Notes under the pieces: model-generated
What the model saw: only the letters and a program-made list of their open reading frames with translations
What the model was told of the DNA's origin: nothing
Databases searched by the model: none
Position numbers and translations under genes: made by a program
Shown: one piece after another, positions 7,635-22,440 of the stretch
How the letters are laid out: each line of letters begins with the position of its first letter
Position numbering within the stretch: the stretch's first letter is position 1
Source of the DNA: Polyangium mundeleinium
GTDB lineage: Bacteria > Myxococcota_A > Polyangia > Polyangiales > Polyangiaceae
Direction of reading: 5' to 3'
Length of the DNA stretch: 64,000 nucleotides
Assembly (NCBI RefSeq): GCF_028369105.1
Contig: NZ_JAQNDO010000001.1
Location: 10,572,501 to 10,636,500, forward strand

Positions 7635-9566
7635 GTGACTTCCCATAACAAATCTTCATCGGATAAAAATTTGGCTCGTGTCACGCTCACATTCGATCGG
7701 CGCCTTTTTTTGAGGATGGGCGCCACGCTCGGCGCTGGCCTCTTGCTGCCCGATACGATCGGTTGCAGCGACGACGACAAGACCCCGACGCCGCAGCCGG
7801 TTCCGAGCAGAGAGCTCTTCAACCCTGCCACGGTCCGAGCCAAGGACGGCCTTCTCGATATCGAGATGACCATCACCGAGGTCGAGGTGACGGTCGGTCA
7901 GTATACGTTCATGACCCGCGCGTACACCGGCCTCAAGGTCAACGCAGGAGAGGCGAACTTCGAGGGAACGTATTCGGGCACGATCCCAGGCCCGAGCGTC
8001 GAGCTTCGCCCGGGTGATCGGCTCAAGCTCAAGCTCATCAACGGCCTCCCGGACGACGGCAGCGCCGTGGACCCCGTCGATTGCGGCATGACCACCAGCG
8101 GCGGCCATGGCGGGCACGGCCCGGGCATGCAAAACAACACGACCAACTTCCACACGCACGGTCTGCACGTCGACCCCGGGCCGCCCGGAGATGACGTCTT
8201 CTTGGCGATTGGTCCTGGCCAAAGCTACGACTTCGTCATCGACATCCCCAAAGACGTCGTCATGCCGGATGGGACGATGGCCGATCATCCGGCCGGGACC
8301 TACTGGTATCACCCACACTTCCACGGCGCGACGGCCATCCAGGTGGCAGGCGGCATGGTGGGGGCCCTCATCATCCGCGATGAATGGCAAGACGATCTCG
8401 ACAAGATGTTTTCACCCGAGCCCGCGCCGGGCCAGGGCAAGGAGCAGCTCCTGGTCGTCGGTGAGCTCATGCTCCAGACCAAGGATCCATGCAATGGGAA
8501 AATCCGCCTCGCGACGTACGGTGAAATGGGCCATTCCGGCCCCTTGCCTGATAACGTTGTGGATTTCTTCCACGTCAACGGCCAGATCAACCCGATCCTT
8601 CGCATGCATCCGAGTGAGGTGCAGCGCTTCCGGGTCCTTCACACGGGCTTCCGTGCTCCGCTGGACATCGCCTTCCTCCGCGTACCGGACGATCAGGTGG
8701 ACGCCGCAACGTCGTTGCCGAAGCCCGACTATAATCCTTTCGACTATTCTTGCGCGAGCAACGGGGGGCCGCCCGTGCTCAACCGGGACGCGTTGCGGGC
8801 GAAGTCGGTCACGTACTACCAGGTCGCGACGGACGGGATCACCTACGCGGCGCCCCTGAAGATGCCGATGACCAACGCCGTTTCGGAGGTCGAGTATGTC
8901 ATCCCGCCGGGAGGCCGCGCGGACATGCTCGTCCAATTCGAACCGGGCACCTACCAGATGGTGGCGCTCGGCTACCTGGACTTCGTCTGCTGGGAGCCGC
9001 AGGTCCTCGCCACCGTGATCGTCTCGGGGACGCCAGACACGAGCCTTCAGATCCCGCAAGCACTCACGCCTCCGGCGCTTTACCCGTCCTTCGACGACAT
9101 GGCGAAGCCCGGCAACCAGATCGACAAGAGCCGCCAGCTCGACTTCGCCGTGTCCATCGATGCGCAAGGAACACATTTCACCATCGACGGCAGGACGTTC
9201 TGCGAAACCCGTATCGACCAATGCATGGCTCTGGGCGCCGTGGAGGAATGGACGATCAACAACAAGGCGGCAGTGGCGTCGGTCCATCCCTTCCACATCC
9301 ACGTCAACTCGTTCCTTGTGACGTCCATCAACGGGAAGAAGCCGGCACAGTCCATCTGGCGCGATACGTTTCTCATCCCCACGGGCGACATGATGGGCGT
9401 CGACGGCACCCTGACGTTCCTGTCGCGCTTCCTGCATTTCGAGGGCAAGTACGTGCTGCACTGCCACATCCTGGAGCACGAGGATGAAGGCATGATGCAG
9501 CTCCTCGAGGTGAAGAAGGACGCGCTATGTGAACCGTCGATGACCGACACGTGCCCGATGCCGTGA
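7635..9566 (+). CDS. Exported multicopper oxidase
   Basis: 643 residues from a GTG at 7635. This start is chosen because it leaves a short polar n-region followed by DRRLFLRMGATLGAGLLLP, a Tat-type signal, with a cysteine (TIGC) that may make it a lipoprotein. All copper ligand clusters are present: NFHTHGLH (about residue 172), WYHPHFHG (about 225), HPFHIHVNS (about 551) and HCHILEHEDEGMM (about 609). That gives intact type 1, 2 and 3 copper sites, in the usual three-cupredoxin arrangement. Likely activities are oxidation of phenolics or of Cu(I)/Mn(II) in the periplasm or at the surface; the substrate cannot be read from sequence. It converges with the FHA activator gene, 11 bp away. The palindrome at 7366-7411 is its likely control element. 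Confidence 0.93.
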   Translation: MTSHNKSSSDKNLARVTLTFDRRLFLRMGATLGAGLLLPDTIGCSDDDKTPTPQPVPSRELFNPATVRAKDGLLDIEMTITEVEVTVGQYTFMTRAYTGLKVNAGEANFEGTYSGTIPGPSVELRPGDRLKLKLINGLPDDGSAVDPVDCGMTTSGGHGGHGPGMQNNTTNFHTHGLHVDPGPPGDDVFLAIGPGQSYDFVIDIPKDVVMPDGTMADHPAGTYWYHPHFHGATAIQVAGGMVGALIIRDEWQDDLDKMFSPEPAPGQGKEQLLVVGELMLQTKDPCNGKIRLATYGEMGHSGPLPDNVVDFFHVNGQINPILRMHPSEVQRFRVLHTGFRAPLDIAFLRVPDDQVDAATSLPKPDYNPFDYSCASNGGPPVLNRDALRAKSVTYYQVATDGITYAAPLKMPMTNAVSEVEYVIPPGGRADMLVQFEPGTYQMVALGYLDFVCWEPQVLATVIVSGTPDTSLQIPQALTPPALYPSFDDMAKPGNQIDKSRQLDFAVSIDAQGTHFTIDGRTFCETRIDQCMALGAVEEWTINNKAAVASVHPFHIHVNSFLVTSINGKKPAQSIWRDTFLIPTGDMMGVDGTLTFLSRFLHFEGKYVLHCHILEHEDEGMMQLLEVKKDALCEPSMTDTCPMP

Positions 9567-9577
9567 GCCGGTCATGA

Positions 9578-11001
9578 TCACCCGCGATACGTGTCGACGC
9601 TGATCGAGAATCTCTGTATCCAGCGGTGGATCTGGACCCGCGACTTGCCCATGTCGCGCGCAACCCCGCTCACGTTGCCCCTGTGCTTCTCGAGCAGCGC
9701 CACGATACGCCCGCGCAACGCGTCCGGCGCCGTGTCCCTCTCGTCCTCGGGCTCCGGCGCCACGACGCTCTCCTCTTCGGGTGGCGCGACGGTTCCGAGG
9801 CTCCGCTCGATCAAGTGCGCGCGCTCGATGAGCGGCCCGTCCGCGAGCGCAGCCGCGACCCCGAGGACCTGCGAGAGCTCCCGGATGTTGAGCGACCACG
9901 GCTGCGACAAGAGCCACTTGCCCGCCTGTAGGGTGAAACCAAGCTCGCTCGCGCCCGGCACCTTGGAGCGCCCCAAGAGATCACGGACCAAGATCCCCAT
10001 GTCCTCGATCCGATCCCGCAGCCGCGTGAGCGTGTGCCGATGCCCGGAGAGCCGCGCGAGCAAGTCGACCCGAAGCTCGCCCCGGATGGCCATCTTGTCG
10101 AGCGGCTTGTGCGTCGCCGCGACGACGCGCAGATCCACCTTGATGGGGTTCGAACCACCGACGGGTACGACTTCGTTCTCCTCGAGCACGCGCAGGAGCG
10201 CGGCCTGCGCGGGCAGCGGGAGATCGCCCACCTCGTCGAGGAAGAGCGTGCCGCCGTCCGCCCGGCGCACATAGCCCGGCTCGTCCCGGATGGCCCCCGT
10301 GAACGCGCCCTTGACATGTCCGAAGAGCTGGCTCTCGAGCAGCGACGCCGTGAGCGCCCCGCAATTGACGGCGACGAGCGGCCCGGCGCGCCCCGAGCGC
10401 GTGTGGATGTTGCTCGCGAGCACCTCCTTGCCCGTGCCCGACTCGCCGAGGAGGAGCACCGGGATCGGCGCGCGCGCGATACGAGCGAGGGCGTCGAGCT
10501 CGTCCGCGAGCGGCGGGACGAGCGTTTGGAGCCCCCTGGCCTCCGGGGTATCGAGTTCGAGATCCGCGGCGGAGGTGGGCGAAGAAGGCAAGCCCGCGCG
10601 ATAACGCAGGATGACGTTGCCGAGCTCGATGAAATCACCGTCCGAAAGCGCGATCTTCGTGACGCGCCTGTCATTGACATAGGAGCCGTTCCTCGAGCCT
10701 GCGTCCTCGAACACCCACGTGTCGCCGCTCCTGACGAGGCGCCCCTGGGTCTTCGAGATGGTCGCGTCGGGCAGGCGCAGATCGAGCCGCCGCACGCCGC
10801 CCTCGCAGATGCGCGAGGCGACGCGCGAGGCGCCGCGCCCGATGTCGACGACGTCGAGCTCCGCGAGGCCATACCGCGCTCCGCCGAGCGCCGGCTGGCC
10901 ACAATGGAGCACGACGAACAGGAAGGGACGCGCGAGGGGCTGCGCCCTCCGCTGCTCGCGCACGGGGTCCTGGGTGGTACCGAGCGAGATCAACTTCCTC
11001 G

Positions 11002-11005
<4 letters not shown>
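9578..11005 (-). CDS. FHA-domain sigma54-dependent transcriptional activator
   Basis: 475 residues. An N-terminal FHA domain (about 45-130, with SRNGSYVN typical of the phosphothreonine-binding loop) replaces a response-regulator receiver. It is followed by the AAA+ activator domain: Walker A GESGTGKE (about 188), the sigma54-contacting GAFTGA loop (about 231), Walker [13 protein letters not shown], and a C-terminal Fis-type helix-turn-helix ([19 protein letters not shown]). This architecture is common in myxobacteria, where a threonine-phosphorylated partner controls the activator. The start overlaps the stop of the upstream kinase gene by 4 bases (ATGA), so the two are translationally coupled and the kinase is the obvious input. 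The usual NVREL segment reads SLNIRELSQ here. Confidence 0.95.
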
Positions 11006-15762
<4,757 letters not shown>

Positions 15763-16195
15763 GCGGCACCGCCTCGGCGAACATGACCACGGATCGCATC
15801 GGTCGAGCTAGCTGGAACGGCGTCGCGCGCAAGGCGTTGGTCGCACCCATCCTCGTTGCCCACGTCGGCGCGTTCGCTCAGCGTCGGCTATCATGCCCTC
15901 TGGAGGGGGTTCAACGGGCGATCGATCCTCGACGTGGCGCGCCACGCAGCGTGCGACCGACCGCGGCGCCGCCGCAAGCGGCATCCCAAGAGTGCGGCCG
16001 GGACGAACCATATCGCTAGGAGTCGCGGACGCGCACTGCATTCGGTCGTGCTATGCCCGAGCAGCCTCCTACATCCAGCCCACAAACCGCCAGCTATCCT
16101 AAAAAACGGTGGGTGCTTCGACAAGGCTTCCCTTGATCACGCTTGATAGGTTAGCATGCGCACCGTCGAAGCTCGGTCGTCGGAGGGCGGTGGAG
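15763..16195. other. Divergent intergenic region kinase/vgrG
   Basis: 433 bases between the kinase gene (leftward) and vgrG (rightward). It should hold both promoters. Short open frames here have no protein-like features. AT-richer bases at 16060-16160 just upstream of vgrG are a plausible promoter zone, but I could not identify a defined -10/-35 or sigma54 (GG...GC) motif. Confidence 0.5.
16182..16187 (+). promoter_or_regulatory. Shine-Dalgarno fixing the vgrG start
   Basis: GGAGGG lies 8 bases before the ATG at 16196. It decides for this start over an in-frame ATG at 16109, whose extra 29 residues look non-coding. Confidence 0.75.
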
Positions 16196-18793
16196 ATGTC
16201 GTTCGTCAAGACGTCGAAGGATGAGGCAGTGCAAGAAGCAGGGGAAGCGGCGCTCGAGGGCGCGGTCGGCGCTGCCACGGCGAAGGTCTCCGGCAAAGGG
16301 AGAGAACTCATCCGGGGCGCGACGTCGAGCATCGCGGAGGACCTGCCGTTCTTCGAGGAGAAAGCGATCACCTCGAACATCGCCAAGCAGGCCGTCAGCG
16401 CATTTGTCGGCGGCGCGGCGGCCGTCGCGGGAAAGCTCGTCGGCACCAACAACTGCGAGATCGAGCTCGCCTCCAAGGATCACCTCGACGTGCGGCAATT
16501 CGAGGTGCGTGAGCGAATTTCGTCGCTCTTCCAGATCACGATCACCGCGCTCTCGAAGAACCCGAGCATCGACTTCGACGAGGTCGTGGGGCAACCCGCG
16601 CGCTTCGCGCTCGCCACGGGCGCGTTTACGCGCGAGTGGACGGGCCTCTGCAACCACATCGAGCTCGTGCGCGTCGCGCCGGACGGCATGTCGACGTATC
16701 AAATCTCGGTCGTGCCGACCTTGTGGCTGCTCACGCAGCGTAGGAACTACCGCATGTTCCAGCAGGTCTCCGAGCCGGAGATCGTACTCCAGATCCTCGC
16801 CGAGTGGAACATCGCGCCGAAGAAGCAATACGACGCGGGGGCCTACAAGAAGCGCAAGTACCGCGTGCAATACGCGGAGAGTGATTTCACGTTCATCAGC
16901 CGGATGCTCGAGGACGCTGGCATCGCGTATTATTTCGAGCAGACCGACGAGGGCACGAAACTCGTGCTTTCGGACGCGGCGCACACGAATCCCGCGCGCG
17001 AGGGAGCGCTCACGTTCGCGGATGATACGTCGAGCGTGCGAGATGTCGGGATCAAGTTCGTGACGGCGGTGCGCATGTCGCAGCAAGTGAAACCCGGCAA
17101 GGTCACGCTGCGGGATCACGATTATCGAAGGCCGCCGAGCTACAAGCTCTTGGCGAGCGCTTCGGGCGGCAGCGACATCGAGGAGAAGCTCGAACGATAC
17201 CACTACGTGCCGGGCGCGTTCCTTTTTGGCACGGATCAAGGCGAATCGACACCGGTCGCGGACGATAAAGGCAAGGCGCGGACGGATGAAAAAGAAGCCG
17301 CGGTCCTGGCGCAAAAGTGCCTGGACGCACACCGGGGTAGCGCGCGGGTTTGCACGTTCGAGACGAATGCGCACGACCTCGCGCCCGGCGTGGTGATGAG
17401 CTTCGAGGGGCATCCGCACGCGGCGATTGGCGATGGGAAACCGCTGCTCGTGATCGAATCGTCCTTGAGGGGCACGGATCAAGGCGAGTGGACGCACCGC
17501 TGCGCGGCGCGGGGGACGGATGTCCCTTTCCGGCCGGATCAAGAGACGCCGCGGCCGACGGTCAATGGCGTGGAGAGCGCGACGGTCGTGGGTCCTTCGG
17601 GCGAGGAAATCCACACGGACGAATTCGGCCGCGTTCGGGTCCATTTTCATTGGGATCGCGAGAGCAAGATGGACGAGAAAAGCTCCTGCTGGATCCACGT
17701 GAGCCAGCCCTGGGGCGGCGCGGGATATGGCGGGTCGAGCTTGCCGCGCATCGGGCAAGAGGTCCTGGTCGATTTCTTGGGCGGCGACCCGGATCGCCCC
17801 GTCATCGTCGGCCGTGTCTATACGGGCCTGCAGAAGACGCCGTACAAGCTGCCGGAGAACAAGACGCAGAGCGGATGGAAGAGCAATTCGACGGGCGGAG
17901 GCGGTGGCTACAACGAGCTGATGTTCGAGGACGCTGCGGGCAAAGAGCTCCTGCGCATGCAGGCCGAGAAGGATTTGAACAAGCTCGTCAAGAATGACGA
18001 GAGCGTCAATATCGGCAACGATCGGACGAAGAGCATCGGTCACGACGATACGCTCACAGTCGGCAATGATCGGTCACGACAGGTGGGGAATAACGAATCC
18101 GTCACGATCGGCGTGAACCAGTCTGTCACGATCGGCTCGAACCACACGACGACGGTGGGCGGCGACCAGAAGAATACGGTCACGGGCAGCCAATTCAACA
18201 CCGTGCTCGGCCAGCCGAAGCAGGGCGGCTTCAATGGCAGCCACACCGACATCACCGGTCATTACAAGATGACTGCGTCCGACACCTCGTTCATGAGCGC
18301 GCCGAACAAGATCACGCTCGAATGCCAGGGCAGCTCGATCACGCTGGAGCCTGGCAAGATCACGATCAAGGCGGGCGACAATGCCCATATTGTGCTCGAC
18401 GCGAATGCGCTGATGAAGTCGAGCTCGGGCACGGAGGTCTTCCTCGACGCGAACGCGAAGGTACATTCCTCGGGCAACAGCGAAATGTTCCTCGACACGA
18501 ACGCGAAGATGCATTCTTCGGGCAACAGCCAGGTCTTTCTCGACGCGAACGCGCTGCTTCAAGCGAGCGGCGGCGGTCAAACGCTGTGTGACGCGAATGT
18601 CTCGAGCACCGGCAAAGTGGCAACCGTTGCGTCGACAGATGGCGCAGGCGCGCAGTTCACGGCGGACGCGACGATGAGCGGCACGAACGTGAACATCTCG
18701 GGCGGCGCGAAGGTGAGCATCGCGGCCCCGGCGATCAACTCGTCGGCGGCAGGGACGAACGAGATCACGGGTGGGGTGGTGAAGATCAATTGA
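16196..18793 (+). CDS. vgrG: Type VI secretion spike protein VgrG (TssI)
   Basis: 865 residues. An unusual Ala/Lys-rich helical extension of about 80 residues precedes the gp27-like part (NNCEIELASKDHLDVRQF). The gp5-like OB-fold part is marked by DEFGRVRVHFHWD, SSCWIHVSQPWGG and VLVDFLGGDPDRPVIVGRVY, all canonical for VgrG. Then come GN-D/N-ES-V-T-I-G repeats of the spike beta-helix and a C-terminal block of 16-residue repeats (18386-18625). No enzymatic effector domain is visible at the C-terminus, so this VgrG probably carries cargo rather than being an effector. The cargo is likely the PAAR-Rhs protein encoded convergently. No tss core genes are in the window, so this is an orphan VgrG cassette. 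Confidence 0.96.
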   Translation: MSFVKTSKDEAVQEAGEAALEGAVGAATAKVSGKGRELIRGATSSIAEDLPFFEEKAITSNIAKQAVSAFVGGAAAVAGKLVGTNNCEIELASKDHLDVRQFEVRERISSLFQITITALSKNPSIDFDEVVGQPARFALATGAFTREWTGLCNHIELVRVAPDGMSTYQISVVPTLWLLTQRRNYRMFQQVSEPEIVLQILAEWNIAPKKQYDAGAYKKRKYRVQYAESDFTFISRMLEDAGIAYYFEQTDEGTKLVLSDAAHTNPAREGALTFADDTSSVRDVGIKFVTAVRMSQQVKPGKVTLRDHDYRRPPSYKLLASASGGSDIEEKLERYHYVPGAFLFGTDQGESTPVADDKGKARTDEKEAAVLAQKCLDAHRGSARVCTFETNAHDLAPGVVMSFEGHPHAAIGDGKPLLVIESSLRGTDQGEWTHRCAARGTDVPFRPDQETPRPTVNGVESATVVGPSGEEIHTDEFGRVRVHFHWDRESKMDEKSSCWIHVSQPWGGAGYGGSSLPRIGQEVLVDFLGGDPDRPVIVGRVYTGLQKTPYKLPENKTQSGWKSNSTGGGGGYNELMFEDAAGKELLRMQAEKDLNKLVKNDESVNIGNDRTKSIGHDDTLTVGNDRSRQVGNNESVTIGVNQSVTIGSNHTTTVGGDQKNTVTGSQFNTVLGQPKQGGFNGSHTDITGHYKMTASDTSFMSAPNKITLECQGSSITLEPGKITIKAGDNAHIVLDANALMKSSSGTEVFLDANAKVHSSGNSEMFLDTNAKMHSSGNSQVFLDANALLQASGGGQTLCDANVSSTGKVATVASTDGAGAQFTADATMSGTNVNISGGAKVSIAAPAINSSAAGTNEITGGVVKIN
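18386..18625 (+). repeat. Five 16-residue tandem repeats in the VgrG tail
   Basis: Consecutive 48-base units encode variants of FLDANAKVHSSGNS preceded by two residues: HIVLDANALMKSSSGT, EVFLDANAKVHSSGNS, EMFLDTNAKMHSSGNS, QVFLDANALLQASGGG, then a degenerate QTLCDANV unit. They probably extend the triple-stranded beta-helix needle and may set the PAAR docking surface. Confidence 0.85.
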
Positions 18794-18852
18794 TCCAATT
18801 CGCGCCGCGAGCGCATTTCCGCGATCGAGACAACCGCTTCTGAAGCCGGGCC

Positions 18853-20772
18853 CTACGCGCGCCTCGCGTCCCGCACCGCCTTCCTGGCCTCTTCCCCGAG
18901 CTTCATATCCTTCGCCACACGCTTCGCCCACATGCGCACGATGGGCATCAGCGCTGGCCGCTGGATCTTCAGGGCGTCGAGCGCTTCATTTGCGCCTCCT
19001 CGCTCCAAGGCCACGGAGATTCGAGCGTACTCCCCAACGGCGATCGGGCCTCGAAACTTCTCCACCTGCGCGACATACGCCCCATCATACGCGCCCCGGA
19101 GCGCGTTCTTTCCTTTTTGCGGCTCCTCCTCGAGCGCCTTGTTCCAGCGCAGCTCATTCGCTTTCCACGCGCCCTCCTTCAAGCCATGCGCATCGAGGAT
19201 CTTCACACGCTCGGTTTTCCCCTCGGCGATCTCGGCCGCGATCGCCGCGGTCTTTTCGATCGTCAAATCGGCCGGCCGCTCTTCCGCTGCGGGAGGCGGC
19301 GCGGGTCTCTTCGGCTCTTCTGCCGCTTTGGGCGCGTTCGCTTGTTCTGCCTTGGGCGGAGGCGCTTTCGCGAGCGCCTCGGGCATCGCTGGCGTTGCCA
19401 AGGGTCCGATCATCGCGGGGGGCGCGATGGCCGCGGGGCGCGGCGCTTCGAGGGGACGATCGACGGCGACCTTCAGGCTCTTTTGCGTCGTCGGCGGCAG
19501 TTCGTCGAAAGGGATGGGATCGACCGCCATGGGCGCCGGCGGGGAAACGACCGGCGGCGCCGCGCCTGATTGAAATGGAAGCACCGGGGCCGGGTTCTTC
19601 GTCCAAGGCCCAATCGTCCCCGTGCCGACCTCCTCGTCATGTTCGCGCCGAGAGGTCTCATGCCCCCCCATTTCGAAGATCGCCGGGTTTGGCGGCCCCG
19701 CGGCGGGCATGAACGGCAGGGCCGGACGCGTAGGCACATTCGCGATTTTCGTGGTCGTCGGCGCCACCGTCAGGGTGCTTTCGATATCCGCGCTCGCCTC
19801 CGAGCCCACTATCATCACCATCACGGTTCCGGCTTCGTCGGGCTTCTCGAGAAGCACCACGCCGCGCCAAACGAGCGTCGCCAGGGATCGATCGGTATCG
19901 ATGCACAAAGTATCCGCGCGGAGCCGGATCTCTTGTGCCCCTCCCGATTCACGCATCACGGTGACCTTCGGTTGCACCTTCGCGAGCTTCGTCGTGAGCC
20001 GCGGGTGGCTCGAATGCAGGTGCTCGAGCACGACCGTCTCGTCGCCTCGAATCTCGGCGAGCTGTTGATCCACCGGCGCGGCATTGAAGTACGCGCCGTC
20101 GAAGTCATCGAACAAGGGTCGCGTATTCCAGGTCCGCGGATCCCAGGTGCTCGCATGACGCCCGAGCAGCGACGCACGCGGATACCACGCGGGCGCGAGA
20201 GGACCGAAACCGATGGACGGAACCGAATCCGCCGGAGCTCGCACCGTGAAACCTCGGGGCACGAGGCTCGGAGCCGGCCTGAACCCGCGCGCGTCCGGCG
20301 GCGCGTTCGGGGCTATGCCGGAAGGGTTGTTCGCGCCCCCGGCGGCTCGCTCCCATACGAGCGGCGCTTTCAAAAATGGCTCTCCGACGACGATGCGTCC
20401 GTCCATCGTAAAGGCGCGATCCGCGTGCACTTCGATGGCTTTATCGATCGAGCCGACGGCGATTCGCGCAACGACCGAGGTCACGGGCGCCGCCGTCGGC
20501 GCGAAGGCGTGCCCGAGCACGAGCACCTCGGCACGCCGCTTGAACGGAACGAGATCACTCGCGACCCGCAGGCTTCGCCGAGGATCGTCATTCCAGTGGA
20601 CATCCGCCTGAGCTGGCTCGTCTTGCGTTTTCGCGAGCGGCGACTCGCCGGGCCCGAGCTCGAACGTCGCTTTGCAGACCACGGTCAACGCATGGGAACC
20701 CGGACGAGGTTGCCAAGAAAGCGCAGCGACGCGAAGCGGGCAGTAGGAGAGGACATCCATGACGCGAAGCAT
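18853..20772 (-). CDS. DUF2169 protein, T6SS effector adaptor/chaperone
   Basis: 639 residues from the ATG at 20772; an in-frame TTG at 20787 and an ATG at 20760 are alternatives. The N-terminal 300 residues match the DUF2169 pattern: ALSWQPRPGSHALTVVCKAT, DVHWNDDPRRSLRVASDLVPFK, and the later ASTWDPRTW and YFNAAPVDQQ. The middle (about 340-500) is a Pro/Ala-rich disordered linker. The C-terminus is charged and helical with a LKIQRPALMPIVRMW motif. DUF2169 proteins in other bacteria are encoded beside vgrG and PAAR/Rhs effectors and are needed to load the effector on the spike. Here it is downstream of the Rhs toxin gene set and convergent with vgrG, 59 bp from its end, fitting that job. A separate promoter may lie in the preceding 180 bp gap. 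Confidence 0.85.
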   Translation of the reverse strand: MLRVMDVLSYCPLRVAALSWQPRPGSHALTVVCKATFELGPGESPLAKTQDEPAQADVHWNDDPRRSLRVASDLVPFKRRAEVLVLGHAFAPTAAPVTSVVARIAVGSIDKAIEVHADRAFTMDGRIVVGEPFLKAPLVWERAAGGANNPSGIAPNAPPDARGFRPAPSLVPRGFTVRAPADSVPSIGFGPLAPAWYPRASLLGRHASTWDPRTWNTRPLFDDFDGAYFNAAPVDQQLAEIRGDETVVLEHLHSSHPRLTTKLAKVQPKVTVMRESGGAQEIRLRADTLCIDTDRSLATLVWRGVVLLEKPDEAGTVMVMIVGSEASADIESTLTVAPTTTKIANVPTRPALPFMPAAGPPNPAIFEMGGHETSRREHDEEVGTGTIGPWTKNPAPVLPFQSGAAPPVVSPPAPMAVDPIPFDELPPTTQKSLKVAVDRPLEAPRPAAIAPPAMIGPLATPAMPEALAKAPPPKAEQANAPKAAEEPKRPAPPPAAEERPADLTIEKTAAIAAEIAEGKTERVKILDAHGLKEGAWKANELRWNKALEEEPQKGKNALRGAYDGAYVAQVEKFRGPIAVGEYARISVALERGGANEALDALKIQRPALMPIVRMWAKRVAKDMKLGEEARKAVRDARRA

Positions 20773-20952
20773 TGTACCACGGTCCAAGGCGGGCGTGGAC
20801 GCCGTCGTACGGAGCTTCCTGAGGCCTGGGCGCTACTGCACGAGCATTCCGCGATAGAGAGACACCCATGGCAAGCTGCGCCCTCCGTGCGCCGATCGCT
20901 CGACGGCGGGCTTAGGTCGTGCGCAGCGCAGCCAGGGGTCTCCCGTATCGCC

Positions 20953-22440
20953 TCACTCCTCAGCCTGTGCGGCTGCGTCCACGCCGACCTCCGCTCGCTC
21001 CATGGCGTCCGCCTGCGTGTACAACGATTCCGCCTGCGCGATCAGCCCGCGTTCTCGGCAGAGCGCCGCGAGGCGGCGCGCCGCCTCCGGTGCGCTCGAG
21101 ACTTTGACCATCTCCCTTTCCGAACCCACCGCGACGCGGATCGCCTCGGAGAAGCACGAAATGGCCTGCTGCTCCGCCTTCACCTGCAATGCGAGCTGCG
21201 CCGCCAGCCTCCACGCCTCGATCGCGATCAGCGGCACGTTCGCCTTCTCGGCGCGCGTCGCGCACGCTGCATACTCGCCCGCGGCCTCGGGCAAGCGCTG
21301 CTGCAGCGACAGGAGGAGCGCGAGCGCAAGCCGCGCTTGCGCTTCCTGCAGACCGAGGTTGTGCCGTGTCGCGAGATCGACCGCGGAGCGCAGCTCCGTC
21401 AAAGCGGGATCTCGCTGGTTGAGCCCCGAGAGGTAGCTGGCGAGCGACACCTGACAGATGACCGTCACCTCCGCGAGGCCCAACGACGCGGCGAGATCAC
21501 GCGCTTCACGCTGCATACGTATGGCGTCCACGCCTTTCCCTTCCTTCATCGCAAGCGCAGCGCCGAGCACCAGACGCTGCAGATCGGGCGCCTTCGCCAG
21601 ATAGTCGGAGGAGAGGCCAGCCTCCTTGAGCGTCTGTTCCACGACCGCCGGATCGACCGGCGGAGGATCATCGACGCGCCTGGGCGGCTTTACGCCACGA
21701 GGTGCCGCGCCTGCGAACGAGGCATTCGGCGGGTATACGAGCATCTGCAGGTCCTTGTCGTGCTGCTTGGGATCCGGGACGCAGTCGCATTGGAGCGAAT
21801 GCTTCTCGCCAAGCCGATCGAGCAGCGCGGGCCGTGGCTCCGCCGCGTCGACGAGCAGGACCCAGCGACACGACCTCATCGCAGGCTCTTTGATAAGCAG
21901 CTCGAGCTCATTCCCTAGCGCGTCCACCTCCTCCACGATCGTCGGCGCGATTACGAGCACCAGGCCTTCCAGCGGCGGGCGCAGCGCTGTCACGACGGCC
22001 CCCGCCGCGCCTCGAAAAAGTGCCACGCGAGCCGTCCGAGGGCCGGCTTCCAGGTGCGCGAGCAGACCCGCCTGCCCCGCCAGCGAGGGCGCGTGCGCGC
22101 TGGGCATCTCGATGCCCTCGTTCTTCAGGAAGGCGGCGCGACGATCCTCCCAATGCGCGAGCAATCGATGCGCGCGTACCTTCCAGCCCGAATCTGCGCG
22201 GGTGTATGCATCGTCGAGGACGACCCACGCACTGCGGTTGTCGTGATGAAACTCCAGCCCCGCAAGGATCTTGAGCGCCGGTTTGCGCAGATCCGCGCTG
22301 GCTCGGACGACCAGAAGCTCTATCTCCTTCGCACGAACAAACCAGCTGCCATCCTCGAGGAGATGGTTCAGCGCGCTGGAAATGGCCTGCATGTCAGCTC
22401 CATGTCGCGGTCCGGATGGACCCAATCCCGGACAGCACAT
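20953..22440 (-). CDS. TPR-like helical protein of the T6SS cassette, function unknown
   Basis: 495 residues. The start ATG at 22440 overlaps the previous stop in TAATG, so translation is coupled; an internal ATG at 22392 (MQAISSALNHLLEDG) is an alternative. The N-terminal part (about 20-250) is a mixed domain with long hydrophobic strands (EGLVLVIAPTIVEEVDALG, CRWVLLVDAAEPRP) that I do not recognise. The C-terminal part (about 290-480) consists of Ala/Leu-rich helix pairs like tetratricopeptide repeats (ALTELRSAVDLATRHNLGLQ, EQQAISCFSEAIRVA). Lying between candidate immunity gene and DUF2169 on the same strand, it is probably an accessory chaperone or adaptor for the Rhs effector. No catalytic motif is visible. 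Confidence 0.75.
   Translation of the reverse strand: MCCPGLGPSGPRHGADMQAISSALNHLLEDGSWFVRAKEIELLVVRASADLRKPALKILAGLEFHHDNRSAWVVLDDAYTRADSGWKVRAHRLLAHWEDRRAAFLKNEGIEMPSAHAPSLAGQAGLLAHLEAGPRTARVALFRGAAGAVVTALRPPLEGLVLVIAPTIVEEVDALGNELELLIKEPAMRSCRWVLLVDAAEPRPALLDRLGEKHSLQCDCVPDPKQHDKDLQMLVYPPNASFAGAAPRGVKPPRRVDDPPPVDPAVVEQTLKEAGLSSDYLAKAPDLQRLVLGAALAMKEGKGVDAIRMQREARDLAASLGLAEVTVICQVSLASYLSGLNQRDPALTELRSAVDLATRHNLGLQEAQARLALALLLSLQQRLPEAAGEYAACATRAEKANVPLIAIEAWRLAAQLALQVKAEQQAISCFSEAIRVAVGSEREMVKVSSAPEAARRLAALCRERGLIAQAESLYTQADAMERAEVGVDAAAQAEE

Noticed and set aside
18386-18625. CRISPR-like array because of regular 48-base units
   Set aside because: The units are in-frame coding repeats of the VgrG beta-helix without spacers.
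19570-21918. A 782-codon plus-strand open frame
   Set aside because: It spans antisense across two minus-strand genes (DUF2169 and TPR-like) and the gap between them; composition is Arg/His-rich and domain-free.
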